A stretch of 48,808 bases of DNA, taken from NCBI RefSeq assembly GCF_900114485.1, contig NZ_FOTF01000023.1, forward strand, positions 1 to 48,808, given 5' to 3'. Made by a program: the position numbers and the translations under genes. The notes beneath the pieces are model-generated. The model was not told where the DNA came from and did not search any database. It worked only from the letters and a program-made list of their open reading frames with translations. Below, piece by piece: positions 17,080 to 25,385 of the stretch. Within the stretch, counting starts at the first letter, position 1, and each line of letters opens with the position of its first letter. This DNA is from Loktanella salsilacus. Its GTDB lineage: Bacteria > Pseudomonadota > Alphaproteobacteria > Rhodobacterales > Rhodobacteraceae.

Positions 17080-17140
17080 GGGGAACAAAGGCCGCGCAGC
17101 AGGCGTTCACCCGGTGATATCATATTATTGGAGTTCCCCT

Positions 17141-17536
17141 ATGCGCGTCCTTTTCGCCCTCGCCCCGCTAGCATTTGCCGCAGCCTGCGCCGGTAGCGGC
17201 CCTGCCGTTGATGGCATCACGCTTGCTGGCGTCGACAAAATCGTCGACATGACCGCAACGCTGAACTTCGCGCCCAATGCGGTCACGATCAATTCGGGCG
17301 ACACGGTGGAATTCCGCAACATCTCGACCTTTACACATACGGTGTCGACTGTTGCGGACACGCAAATCGAAGCGCAGGCCGTCAAACTGCCAAACGGCGC
17401 AGACCCTTTTGATTCCGGCGAAATCGCACCCGGCGCGACCTTTACGCACACCTTTACCACACCCGGCACCTATCAGTACTTCTGCGAGCCGCACGTCGGC
17501 CAAGGCATGATCGGCACGGTTATCGTAAACCCCTAA
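17141..17536 (+). CDS. Plastocyanin/azurin-type cupredoxin, probable lipoprotein
   Basis: The 131-residue protein is a type 1 copper electron carrier. All four ligands are visible: His in STFTHTVS, then Cys, His and Met in YFCEPHVGQGM (C-x2-H-x4-M). A signal peptide with AAAC near residue 16 suggests lipid anchoring in the periplasm. TTGGAG precedes the ATG. Cupredoxins of this size shuttle electrons between periplasmic redox enzymes; no partner enzyme lies nearby. It converges with the Excalibur gene, three bases apart. Confidence 0.88.
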   Translation: MRVLFALAPLAFAAACAGSGPAVDGITLAGVDKIVDMTATLNFAPNAVTINSGDTVEFRNISTFTHTVSTVADTQIEAQAVKLPNGADPFDSGEIAPGATFTHTFTTPGTYQYFCEPHVGQGMIGTVIVNP

Positions 17537-17539
17537 GCC

Positions 17540-17803
17540 TTAGCAGCGGCGGCGGCACAGGTTCTCGCAAGGGATACCGTCATTGTCGCCGTCGCGCTTG
17601 GCCTGACCGCAAACCAGCAGTTTGTGGCAGGCCTCTTCGCAGCTGGACAGCGCCTTACAGCTGCGATCACTGCAATCGAATGATTGCACCGGACGCACCA
17701 TATCCAGAAAAATTTGCACGGACGGCGGCGACAGCGGCACCATTTCCTGCGCGCTGATTGCACCGGGCAGCATCACGGCCATAGCCAAAACAAATCGCAA
17801 CAT
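17540..17803 (-). CDS. Excalibur calcium-binding domain protein
   Basis: The 87-residue secreted protein has a signal peptide (LRFVLAMAVMLPGAISA) followed by a cysteine-rich region with eight or so Cys. It ends in the Excalibur motif KRDGDNDGIPCENLC (DxDxDGxxCE, a calcium loop related to EF-hands). A first cysteine cluster reads DCSDRSCKALSSCEEAC. The ATG at 17803 is used; a GTG two codons upstream is possible. The ribosome site is weak. A perfect CtrA operator lies 23 bases upstream, which points to cell-cycle or motility-type regulation. Its function is unknown; such domains occur in surface nucleases and small envelope proteins. Confidence 0.82.
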   Translation of the reverse strand: MLRFVLAMAVMLPGAISAQEMVPLSPPSVQIFLDMVRPVQSFDCSDRSCKALSSCEEACHKLLVCGQAKRDGDNDGIPCENLCRRRC

Positions 17804-17825
17804 GAACACACCAAAGAGGGGAAGG

Positions 17826-17841
17826 TTAATAAACCCTTAAC
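17826..17841. promoter_or_regulatory. Perfect CtrA operator between mfd and the Excalibur gene
   Basis: TTAA (17826-17829), seven bases, then TTAAC (17837-17841) matches the full CtrA consensus TTAA-N7-TTAAC exactly. It lies 23 bases upstream of the Excalibur start and 22 bases after the mfd stop. Since mfd reads away from the Excalibur gene's far side on the same strand, the Excalibur promoter is the only likely target. The short distance to the ATG means CtrA would overlap the core promoter, so repression or an almost leaderless transcript is possible. Confidence 0.6.
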
Positions 17842-17862
17842 CCCTTTGGTTGTATTGCCAAT

Positions 17863-20800
17863 CTATTTCTTCAACGCCTCGGCGCGTTTAGCAGCCAGAT
17901 CACGGGCGATATTGAACGCGCCTTGGATCTTGTCGCGCTCTCGCGTCCAGTCCTGCATGACGACAATCTTGTTGTCGCGCACCTTAGCCTGTCCTTTGTA
18001 ATCACCGATAAAGTCCACCAGCCCGGTCGGATTGGCGAATTTGTCCTTGTGGAACCGGATCGTCGCGCCCTTTGGCCCGGCGTCCAGCTGGCCAATGCCC
18101 GCCTTTTTGCACATGGCTTTGATCCGCACGACCAGCATCAACGTGTTGACCTCTTTCGGCAATTTGCCAAAACGGTCGATCATTTCCGCGGCGAAACCTT
18201 CCAGTTCGACCTTGGTCGTCAAATCGGACAGACGGCGATATAGGCCAAGGCGGACGTCCAGATCGGGGACGTAATCCTCTGGGATCAGGACCGGCACACC
18301 AAGGTTAATCTGCGGTGACCATTCGCCATCGTCCTGCAATCCTTCAGCCGCGCCGGACCGGATCGCGTTGATCTGGTCCTCTAGCATCTGCTGATACAGC
18401 TCATAGCCAACTTCGCGCATCTGGCCTGACTGTTCTTCACCCAGCAGATTGCCCGCGCCGCGAATATCAAGGTCCTGGGACGCCAGCGTAAAGCCCGCGC
18501 CAAGGCTATCCAGGCTGGCCAGCACCCGCAGACGTTTCTGCGCGGTATCAGTCAGTTTCTGCCGCGGCATGGTCGTCAGGTACGCATAGGCCCGCGTCTT
18601 GGACCGGCCCACGCGGCCACGAATTTGGTACAGCTGGGACAGGCCGAACATGTCGGCGCGCCAGACGATCATCGTGTTGGCCGTCGGGATATCAAGGCCG
18701 GATTCCACGATCGTCGTGGCCATCAGCACGTCGTATTTCCCATCGTAAAACGCGTTCATGCGGTCATCCAGCTCGCCTGCCGCCATCTGGCCGGTGGCGG
18801 TGATAAAGCTGACCTCTGGCACCTCGGTTTTCAGCCATTCGACCATCTCGTCCATGTCTGAAATGCGCGGCACGACAAAGAACGACTGACCACCGCGATA
18901 ATGCTCGCGCAGCAAGGCTTCGCGGATCGTGATCGTGTCGAATTCACTGACGTAGGTGCGGATCGCAAGGCGGTCGATGGGCGGCGTGCCGATGATCGAC
19001 AGATCGCGCACGCCCGATAGCGACAGTTGCAGCGTGCGCGGGATTGGCGTGGCGGTCAGGGTCAGCACATGCACATCCGTGCGCAGCGATTTCAGGCGCT
19101 CCTTGTGCTGGACGCCGAATTTCTGTTCCTCATCAATGACAAGCAGGCCAAGGTTGCGGAATTTGACCGACTTTGCCAGCAGCGCGTGGGTGCCGATCAC
19201 GATATCGACGGTGCCATTCGTCAGCCCCTCGCGGGTGGCGGCGGCGTCTTTGGCCGACACAAAGCGCGACAGGGGCCGCACGACGACGGGAAAGCCGCGG
19301 AAACGCTCTGCAAAGCTTTGATAATGCTGGCGGGCCAGCAAGGTTGTCGGGGCCACGATGGCCACCTGCACGCCGGCCAGCGCGGCAACAAAGGCGGCGC
19401 GGATCGCGACCTCTGTCTTACCAAACCCGACGTCGCCGCAGATCAGGCGATCCATCGGCTGGCCGCTTTCCAGATCGGTCAGCACATCGTCAATCGCCGC
19501 CAGCTGGTCGTCGGTTTCCGCATAAGGAAAGCGCGCTAGGAATTGATCCCAGATGCCGTCCATCGGCTCTAGCACAGGCGCCTTGCGCAGGGCGCGTTCG
19601 GCAGCGACGCGGATCAGCCGTTCGGCAATCTGGCGGATGCGCTCTTTCAGGCGGGCCTTTTTCGCCTGCCATGCACCGCCGCCCAGCTTGTCGAGCAAGC
19701 CTTCCTCGTGGCCAAACTTGCTGAGAAGCTCAATGTTCTCAACAGGTAGGTAAAGTTTACTGCTTTCGGCATATTCCAGCGTCAGACATTCATGCGCCGC
19801 GCCAAGGGCGGTGACGACCTCTAGTCCGATAAAGCGGCCGACGCCGTGATCGACGTGCACGACCAGATCACCGGGGGACAGCGCGTTTGCCTCTGTCAGG
19901 AAATTATCGGCCCGGCGCTTGCGCTTGTTCTGACGGATCAGACGGTCGCCGAGCACGTCTTGCTCGGAAATAACGGTGACGCCCGGTGCCTCGAATCCTG
20001 CTTCCAGCGCCCAGACCGCCAGATGCACGCCGGATTTGCCAACGCGGGACCAGTCGCTGACCGGAATGACCTCTCCGATGCCCTCGTCTTCAATCAGGCC
20101 GGTCAGACGTTCGCGCGCACCTTCGGAATAGGACGCGATGATCACCGGACCCTTGGCGACTTTCGCCTTAACATGACCTGCCAAAGCCCCGAAAAGGCTT
20201 AGGTTTTCCTGCTGGCGTTCCGGCGCGAAATTGCGCCCGGGCCGCCCGCCCGCATCCAGCACGCCGTGGCCCGTCGCCTGCGGCAGCGGCGCGAATTGCA
20301 CCACGCGGCGGTCTGCGACGGCCTTGTCCCAGGCTGCATCGTCCAGATACAGTTGCTGCGGCGGCGCAGGTTTATAGACGGAATCCATCCGCCCCTTTTG
20401 CGTCAGGGCGTGCATCCGGGTGGAATATTGGTCCGCAATCGATTCCCAACGCGCAAGGCGCTGCGGGCTGGTCTGGTCGTCCAGGGTGATCGTGCCGCGC
20501 GGCAGATAGTCGAACAGCGTTTCCAGATCGTCCTGAAAAAAGCCCAGCCAATGTTCAACGCCCGCATGTTTGCGGCCTGCGCTGACGGCCTCGTACAGCG
20601 GATCGTCGGTGCCAGCGGCACCAAATTCGATGCGATAGCTTTGGCGAAAGCGCGTGATCGCGGCCTCGTCCAGAATGACTTCGCTGACGGGGGCCAACTC
20701 GATCTCGGTCAGTTTTTCGGTCGTACGCTGGGTGGCGGGATCAAAGCGGCGCGCGCCGTCCAGCGTGTCGCCGAACAGATCAAGGCGGATCGGCCCGCTT

Positions 20801-21300
20801 TGGCCCGGCGGAAAGATATCGATAATGCCGCCGCGCACGGCGTAATCGCCCGGCTCCATCACGTTGGCGGTTTGGGAAAAACCCATGCGCGTCAGGAAGT
20901 TGCGCAGTGCAGCTTCATCCACGCGGGACCCGACGCGGGCGGTAAAGGCCGCCTCGCGCAGCGTGGCGCGTGCAGGCACGCGCTGGGTCGCGGCGTTCAG
21001 CGATGTCAGCAGCACAAACTTTGGCGGCATCCCGTGGACCAGCGCCGCCAGCGTCGCCATCCGTGCGGCAGACACATCGGCGTTGGGCGACACCCGATCG
21101 TAAGGCAAACAATCCCACGCGGGAAAGGTAAACACCGGCATTCCCGGCGCAAAGAACCCCAGCGCCGCCTGCATCGCGGCAAGACGTTTGTCGTCGCGGG
21201 CGACATGAAGGACCGGCTGGCCGGAACTCTCCATTTCCTTGAGGATCAGTTTGGCGTCGAACCCTTCGGGCGCACCGGCGAGCGTGATGTGTTTGACCAT
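17863..21300 (-). CDS. mfd: Transcription-repair coupling factor
   Basis: Mfd removes RNA polymerase stalled at DNA lesions and recruits UvrA. The 1145-residue protein matches the E. coli length. It has the UvrB-like module (residues 1-330), the RNA polymerase interaction domain (SPGDLVVHVDHGVGRFIGLE, about 475-530) and the RecG-like translocase with Walker A GDVGFGKTE (622-630) and DEEQ (723-726). The motif TATPIPRTLQLSLSG follows, and then the TRCF C-terminal domain. The ATG at 21300 is preferred to the longer frame because MVKHITLAG is followed at once by family sequence. The preceding membrane protein gene ends 61 bases upstream and may share transcription. Confidence 0.97.
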   Translation of the reverse strand: MVKHITLAGAPEGFDAKLILKEMESSGQPVLHVARDDKRLAAMQAALGFFAPGMPVFTFPAWDCLPYDRVSPNADVSAARMATLAALVHGMPPKFVLLTSLNAATQRVPARATLREAAFTARVGSRVDEAALRNFLTRMGFSQTANVMEPGDYAVRGGIIDIFPPGQSGPIRLDLFGDTLDGARRFDPATQRTTEKLTEIELAPVSEVILDEAAITRFRQSYRIEFGAAGTDDPLYEAVSAGRKHAGVEHWLGFFQDDLETLFDYLPRGTITLDDQTSPQRLARWESIADQYSTRMHALTQKGRMDSVYKPAPPQQLYLDDAAWDKAVADRRVVQFAPLPQATGHGVLDAGGRPGRNFAPERQQENLSLFGALAGHVKAKVAKGPVIIASYSEGARERLTGLIEDEGIGEVIPVSDWSRVGKSGVHLAVWALEAGFEAPGVTVISEQDVLGDRLIRQNKRKRRADNFLTEANALSPGDLVVHVDHGVGRFIGLEVVTALGAAHECLTLEYAESSKLYLPVENIELLSKFGHEEGLLDKLGGGAWQAKKARLKERIRQIAERLIRVAAERALRKAPVLEPMDGIWDQFLARFPYAETDDQLAAIDDVLTDLESGQPMDRLICGDVGFGKTEVAIRAAFVAALAGVQVAIVAPTTLLARQHYQSFAERFRGFPVVVRPLSRFVSAKDAAATREGLTNGTVDIVIGTHALLAKSVKFRNLGLLVIDEEQKFGVQHKERLKSLRTDVHVLTLTATPIPRTLQLSLSGVRDLSIIGTPPIDRLAIRTYVSEFDTITIREALLREHYRGGQSFFVVPRISDMDEMVEWLKTEVPEVSFITATGQMAAGELDDRMNAFYDGKYDVLMATTIVESGLDIPTANTMIVWRADMFGLSQLYQIRGRVGRSKTRAYAYLTTMPRQKLTDTAQKRLRVLASLDSLGAGFTLASQDLDIRGAGNLLGEEQSGQMREVGYELYQQMLEDQINAIRSGAAEGLQDDGEWSPQINLGVPVLIPEDYVPDLDVRLGLYRRLSDLTTKVELEGFAAEMIDRFGKLPKEVNTLMLVVRIKAMCKKAGIGQLDAGPKGATIRFHKDKFANPTGLVDFIGDYKGQAKVRDNKIVVMQDWTRERDKIQGAFNIARDLAAKRAEALKK

Positions 21301-21361
21301 GACAGGTGAAGTATCCGCATCCGCCCCGGTGTCAAGGCGCGGCACGGGGTCTGGCTGCGGC

Positions 21362-21886
21362 CTAAAGTCCCCGCACAACCGCCATCATTTGGATCATGCC
21401 AAACATAGCGGTCACAAAGATCGCGCACATGCCAATGATCTGCGTCCACAACCGGTGGCGCATCAGCATGGCGTAAAGCTGGTCTGGCTCTGGATCAGCG
21501 GTGCGGATTTTCCGCGCGCTGGACAGGCTGACGGCACCGACAATGGACAGCGGCAGCGCGACAAGAAACAGCGCCTGCGCCATTTCGACGTCATAGTAAA
21601 AGCCCAGCAGCGCCAGCGTTGTCAGGGCGAAGAATGCGAAACCTGTCATGATCAAGCCCGCGGTATGGGCGATGCCCAGCAGGCGGTTCACGTTGATGCG
21701 CACCAAATCGATCATATCGTCCTGCTGCTGGCCGCCATGACGCCGCGCCTTGGTAATCAGGTCAAACGGAACACCCAGCACGTAATAACTGACCGACGAC
21801 CACAGGACCGCCAGCATGATCCAATACCACACCGACGAAAACGAGCGCAGGTCGATTACCTGAAAGAGGATATTGCTCCAGTTCAC
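21362..21886 (-). CDS. Integral membrane protein (family sometimes annotated 'component of SufBCD complex')
   Basis: The 174-residue protein starts at GTG (VNWSNILFQVIDLRSFSS). It has four hydrophobic helices, including SVWYWIMLAVLWSSVSYYVL, LIMTGFAFFALTTLALLGF, ALFLVALPLSIVGAV and IIGMCAIFVTAMFGMIQMM. I recall related Rhodobacteraceae proteins carrying a SufBCD-related name, but nothing in the sequence supports an iron-sulfur role, so treat that as a label. The longer frame upstream lies in the hemB promoter region and is rejected. It is divergent from hemB. Confidence 0.7.
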   Translation of the reverse strand: MNWSNILFQVIDLRSFSSVWYWIMLAVLWSSVSYYVLGVPFDLITKARRHGGQQQDDMIDLVRINVNRLLGIAHTAGLIMTGFAFFALTTLALLGFYYDVEMAQALFLVALPLSIVGAVSLSSARKIRTADPEPDQLYAMLMRHRLWTQIIGMCAIFVTAMFGMIQMMAVVRGL

Positions 21887-22024
21887 TACGCGGACTCTCT
21901 GGCTTGCTACACGTTTTTCAGACCCTAGTGTCGCCGCGCGGGGATGCCCAGACTTGCCGCGCGGAATTTTCCGTGCAAGGTCAAGATGTGTGACAGAAAG
22001 GCCCAGCCAGATGAGAGTGATGCC

Positions 22025-23026
22025 ATGAAACCGACCCTTGCCCCCTTTCCCGCCACACGTCTGCGCCGCCTGCGGGCGAAGCCCGCGATCCGCCGCTTGT
22101 CGCGCCAACACCGGCTAAGCGTCGATGACCTGATCTGGCCGATCTTTGTGATGGCCGGCAAAGACGACGAACATGCTATTTCGTCTATGCCCGGCGTGAC
22201 GCGCAAAACCGTCGACCGCGCCGTGAAGGCCGCGCAAGAGGCGCATAAGCTGGGCATCCCGGCGCTGTGCATCTTCCCCTACACCGGCATGGAAGAGCGG
22301 ACAGAGGATTGCGCGCTGGCGTGGTCGCCGGACAATATCAGCAATCAGGCGATCCGCGCGATCAAAGACGCGGTGCCAGAGATTGCGATCATGACGGATA
22401 TCGCGCTCGATCCTTACAACATCAACGGCCACGACGGCTTTGTCGAAAATGGCCGCATTGTGAATGATCGCACTGTCGATGCGCTGGTCAAGATGGCGCT
22501 GGCGCAGGCCGAGGCGGGTGCCGATATCCTTGGCCCGTCGGACATGATGGATGGCCGCATCGGCGCGATGCGCAAAGCGTTAGAGGCCGAGGGTCATATC
22601 GACGTCGCGATCCTGAGCTATACCGCCAAATACGCCAGCGCGTTTTATGGCCCGTTCCGCGATGCGGTCGGTGCATCGGCTGCGCTGACAGGCGACAAGA
22701 ACACCTATCAGATGGACCCCGGCAACGCCGACGAGGCGCTGCGGCTGGTGGAACGCGACCTGATGGAAGGCGCGGATATGGTCATGGTAAAACCGGGCAT
22801 GCCGTACTTGGACATCTGCCGCCGGGTCAAAGACATGTACGGCGTGCCGACCTATGCTTACCAAGTCAGCGGTGAATACGCGATGATGCAGGCCGCGATC
22901 CAGAACGGCTGGCTGGACGGTCCCAAAGTGATGATGGAAAGCCTTTTGGCGTTCAAACGCGCGGGCTGCGACGGCATTCTAACCTACTTTGCCCCAGAAG
23001 CCGCAAAGCTGCTAAACCGCATGTAA
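22025..23026 (+). CDS. hemB: Delta-aminolevulinic acid dehydratase (porphobilinogen synthase)
   Basis: HemB condenses two 5-aminolevulinate molecules to porphobilinogen in heme, bacteriochlorophyll and cobalamin synthesis. The 333-residue protein has both active-site lysines, K202 in SYTAKYASAFYGPFR and K256 (Schiff base) in MVMVKPGMPYLD. The N-terminal RLRRLRAKPAIRRL arm and SVDDLIWPIFV are typical. The zinc-binding triple-Cys segment is replaced by DIALDPYNINGHDG, as in magnesium-type alphaproteobacterial enzymes. The ATG at 22025 follows GAGAG. It is a stand-alone gene, divergent from the membrane protein. Confidence 0.97.
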   Translation: MKPTLAPFPATRLRRLRAKPAIRRLSRQHRLSVDDLIWPIFVMAGKDDEHAISSMPGVTRKTVDRAVKAAQEAHKLGIPALCIFPYTGMEERTEDCALAWSPDNISNQAIRAIKDAVPEIAIMTDIALDPYNINGHDGFVENGRIVNDRTVDALVKMALAQAEAGADILGPSDMMDGRIGAMRKALEAEGHIDVAILSYTAKYASAFYGPFRDAVGASAALTGDKNTYQMDPGNADEALRLVERDLMEGADMVMVKPGMPYLDICRRVKDMYGVPTYAYQVSGEYAMMQAAIQNGWLDGPKVMMESLLAFKRAGCDGILTYFAPEAAKLLNRM

Positions 23027-23132
23027 CCGCCTGCGCTGTAATTAGCGTGTGACAGCAAAGATTGATCCACCTATAGTTTGCGCCACAACAGGTGCGGAAA
23101 ACGCGCTGGTGGCAGTATAGAGGCAGACAATT

Positions 23133-23687
23133 ATGACAAACTTAACACGGCGGCACTTTGTGGCGGCTGGCGCGGCGACGATGCTGGCGGCTTGCGGCAA
23201 TGGCGTGAACCAGAACGGCGGATCGACCATCGACGCGCGGGTCGCAAGCACCTTGTCGTTCATGTACGACACCTATCCCGGTACGCGCGATCTGGGGCAA
23301 AAGGCCGCTGGCGTATTGGTGATGCCGCTGGTGACCGAACTGGGCCTTGGCCTTGGCGGGTCATATGGGCGCGGTGCGTTGCAGATTAACGGGTCCACTG
23401 TTGACTATTACTCTGCCGCTTCCGGCTCTGCGGGTCTGCAGATTGGCGCGCAGCAATACAGCCATGTGCTGTTTTTCATGACGCAAAACGCGCTGGCGGA
23501 TTTCCGGGCCTCGATGGGTTGGGCTGCGGGCGCTGACCTTGAATATGTTGCCGCCGACCAAGGCGACGTGCTGCGGGCCGAGACGATTACGTCCCTGTCC
23601 CCCGTGATCGCCGTGGTCTTTGCGCAAACCGGTCTGCGCATCGGCGCGACGCTGGAAGGCACGAAATACACGCGTATCATTCCTTAA
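23133..23687 (+). CDS. SYLF (YSC84-like) domain lipoprotein
   Basis: The 184-residue protein begins with a twin-arginine-like N-terminus (TRRHFVAAGAATMLAAC) ending in a lipobox, LAAC. The mature part (about residues 35-184) matches the SYLF/YSC84 fold, a lipid-binding domain: KAAGVLVMPLVTELGLGLGGSYGRGAL, DYYSAASGSAGLQIGAQQYS and FFMTQNALADFR. In bacteria these are envelope lipoproteins of unclear role. GAGG lies eleven bases before the ATG. It is probably co-transcribed with the nucleotidyltransferase gene 22 bases downstream. Confidence 0.88.
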   Translation: MTNLTRRHFVAAGAATMLAACGNGVNQNGGSTIDARVASTLSFMYDTYPGTRDLGQKAAGVLVMPLVTELGLGLGGSYGRGALQINGSTVDYYSAASGSAGLQIGAQQYSHVLFFMTQNALADFRASMGWAAGADLEYVAADQGDVLRAETITSLSPVIAVVFAQTGLRIGATLEGTKYTRIIP

Positions 23688-23709
23688 GATGCACGCTGGG
23701 TCAGGTGAC

Positions 23710-24288
23710 ATGATCCCAATCCTGATCCTTGCCGCGGGGACATCGTCGCGCATGCGCGGCGCGGATAAGCTGTCGATGATGGTGGGCGGCCAGCCGCTGC
23801 TGCGGCGCATTGCGATGCAGGCGGCGGCGGTCGGCGACACCTTTGTCGCGCTAAAGCACCGCGCGGCAGAGCGTCTGGCCTTGCTGGACGGTCTGCCCAT
23901 CACGCCGCTTTTGGTGCCCGAGGCCGCAGAAGGCCAATCAGGCACCCTGCGCGGGGCCGTTGCGCAATTGCCGCCCTGCCCGGCTTTCATGATGGTTTTG
24001 GCGGATCTGCCGCTGATCACATCGGATGATCTGGCCGCGGTGCTCGCAGCCCGCGATGCGAACCCGGACGCTTTGATCTGGCGCGGCGCGGCACCAGATG
24101 GCACGCCGGGTCACCCGGTCTTGTTCGACGCCAGCCTGCGGCCTGCATTCGCGGATCTGAGCGGCGACGACGGCGGGGCAAGTGTGGTGAGGCCCTTGCG
24201 CGCCCGTACAATCTTGGTGCCGTTTACGGATGACCGCGCGGTCTTTGACCTTGATACGCCAGAAGCATGGGCCGCGTTCAACGGCTGA
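23710..24288 (+). CDS. MobA-like nucleotidyltransferase (molybdenum cofactor type)
   Basis: The 192-residue protein is a small NTP transferase with the N-terminal loop LAAGTSSRMRGADKL. Its ADLPLITSDDL motif contains the Mg2+-binding Asp, and GHPVLFDASLRPA completes the pattern. This fits the MocA/MobA-like group, which attaches CMP or GMP to molybdopterin, often for xanthine or CO dehydrogenase. No molybdoenzyme is nearby. The ATG at 23710 is chosen over upstream in-frame ATGs because the family begins MxxILAAG. Its 3' end overlaps the convergent decayed Hint gene by 11 bases. Confidence 0.88.
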   Translation: MIPILILAAGTSSRMRGADKLSMMVGGQPLLRRIAMQAAAVGDTFVALKHRAAERLALLDGLPITPLLVPEAAEGQSGTLRGAVAQLPPCPAFMMVLADLPLITSDDLAAVLAARDANPDALIWRGAAPDGTPGHPVLFDASLRPAFADLSGDDGGASVVRPLRARTILVPFTDDRAVFDLDTPEAWAAFNG

Positions 24289-25171
24289 AATGTTTAATAA
24301 CGCGCGCACCTTGCACGCTTCGCGATTTTTCAACGACGTGCGAACTGGTTGAGATCCACCGCCCCAAAATCTTGTACCCGACTTTGCGAACCGTCCAAAA
24401 TTTCCGGCCCCCGGCGCCGGTGCCACGCCGCCACCCATGTTCTTTCTGGACGGAAAGCTTTCGGTCCAGCTCTGCGAAAAGCAACGCGCCGCGCTGAGCC
24501 TCTATCAGCAGCTGGTGCTTCGGTGACAGCACCCGATCATGCATTGGCACGCTATCACCCAGCGATCCGGCGGCCGCGTGATCGGTCTGTGATCGGGTCG
24601 CGCGGTGCAGGTCGCTTGGGGACAACTTGCGCTGACCGTTCTGCATGATCGGGCCCGTGTCCGTATCTTGCGTCAGGAATATGTCGTCGACGGACAGGTC
24701 TGTCACCTCTTGGTCCGACGCGGCGATGCGGTCGCCCAAGTCAAAACCGCTAACCAGCTTTTCAATCTCGGACAGGCTGACGTGGCATGCGACGTTATTG
24801 CCATCCATCAACGTGACCCGGCCATTTTCCGGCAAGGTGCTATCGTCCTGACCCGCGACCGGGTTCGTGCTGTCATAGATAAGTTCACCGTCGCTGCAGT
24901 AGAAACGCACGTCCGTCCAATCACCCCGGTCGATCCCGGCCTGCAGGGCCAGCACGTCAATGTCGCTGATTTTACAGCCGCCGTCTGCAGTGACTGCGTC
25001 CAGGGACACGTCGCTACGATGGGTCAGATTGTCGTTGCGAGCAGCGCCACAGTTCGGGTCCGATCCGCCGCGCCCGTCAATGTGATCATCGGCATGATCA
25101 TCGGCAAAATCGCCGTCCACCGTTTCGTTAAGTGAAGTGTTCGAAGTGTTCGAAGTGTTAAAATTTACCAT
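24278..25171 (-). CDS. Degenerate RTX-Hint paralogue lacking the catalytic Cys
   Basis: The frame is open for 297 residues and has a good ribosome site (GGGGGA before the ATG at 25171). It aligns almost without gaps to the RTX-Hint protein next door. The pre-Hint module (DGNNVACHVSLSEIEKLV against NGNNIIGRVNFTEIEKLV) and AAGSLGDSVP, DRVLSPKHQLLI and ALLFAE of the Hint domain are recognisable. The catalytic Cys that opens the Hint domain is Gly here (about residue 142), MTRDHG has become LTQDTD, and after ALLFAE the rest of the domain is replaced by unrelated sequence. The RTX repeats have shrunk to one remnant with altered Ca2+ positions. It is either a decaying copy or a repurposed protein. 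Confidence 0.75.
   Translation of the reverse strand: MVNFNTSNTSNTSLNETVDGDFADDHADDHIDGRGGSDPNCGAARNDNLTHRSDVSLDAVTADGGCKISDIDVLALQAGIDRGDWTDVRFYCSDGELIYDSTNPVAGQDDSTLPENGRVTLMDGNNVACHVSLSEIEKLVSGFDLGDRIAASDQEVTDLSVDDIFLTQDTDTGPIMQNGQRKLSPSDLHRATRSQTDHAAAGSLGDSVPMHDRVLSPKHQLLIEAQRGALLFAELDRKLSVQKEHGWRRGTGAGGRKFWTVRKVGYKILGRWISTSSHVVEKSRSVQGARVIKHFSR
25134..25159. repeat. Tandem 9-bp repeat in the N-terminus of the degenerate Hint gene
   Basis: GAAGTGTTC is repeated nearly three times in a row, encoding Asn-Thr-Ser three times just after the start. Short in-frame tandem repeats like this can change copy number by slippage without breaking the frame. Confidence 0.8.
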
Positions 25172-25313
25172 ACCGCTATTCCCCCAAATAGGTGTCACAG
25201 CGAGATATTGCACAGTTGAAAACTCAAACAACCGGGCCTAGTCGGTTGCTACACTTAGCTATCCAAGGGGATAGGAGGCTGTGAAGCGACAGAAATTCAC
25301 AGCATTCAGACGT

Positions 25314-25341
25314 AAAATACGGGCCGAGGTATCTGCGGCCC
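25314..25341 (-). terminator. Terminator after the 596-residue RTX-Hint gene
   Basis: GGGCCG (25321-25326) and CGGCCC (25336-25341) pair around a 9-base loop. On the minus strand the stem is followed by TATTTTA. It lies about 45 bases after the gene's stop. The remaining gap to 25171 shows no other gene. Confidence 0.6.
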
Positions 25342-25385
25342 GCATTTCTATTTTGGTGGCAAACCCCGTTTAGGAGGCCGCGAAC

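Noticed and set aside
20266-21309. 347-codon plus-strand frame inside mfd
   Set aside because: Antisense shadow; composition rich in Arg/His/Gly without domains, while mfd is certain.
23131-23146. CtrA-like site at the start of the SYLF gene (TTAT-N7-TTAAC)
   Set aside because: One mismatch in a core half-site and overlap with the start codon; not enough to call.
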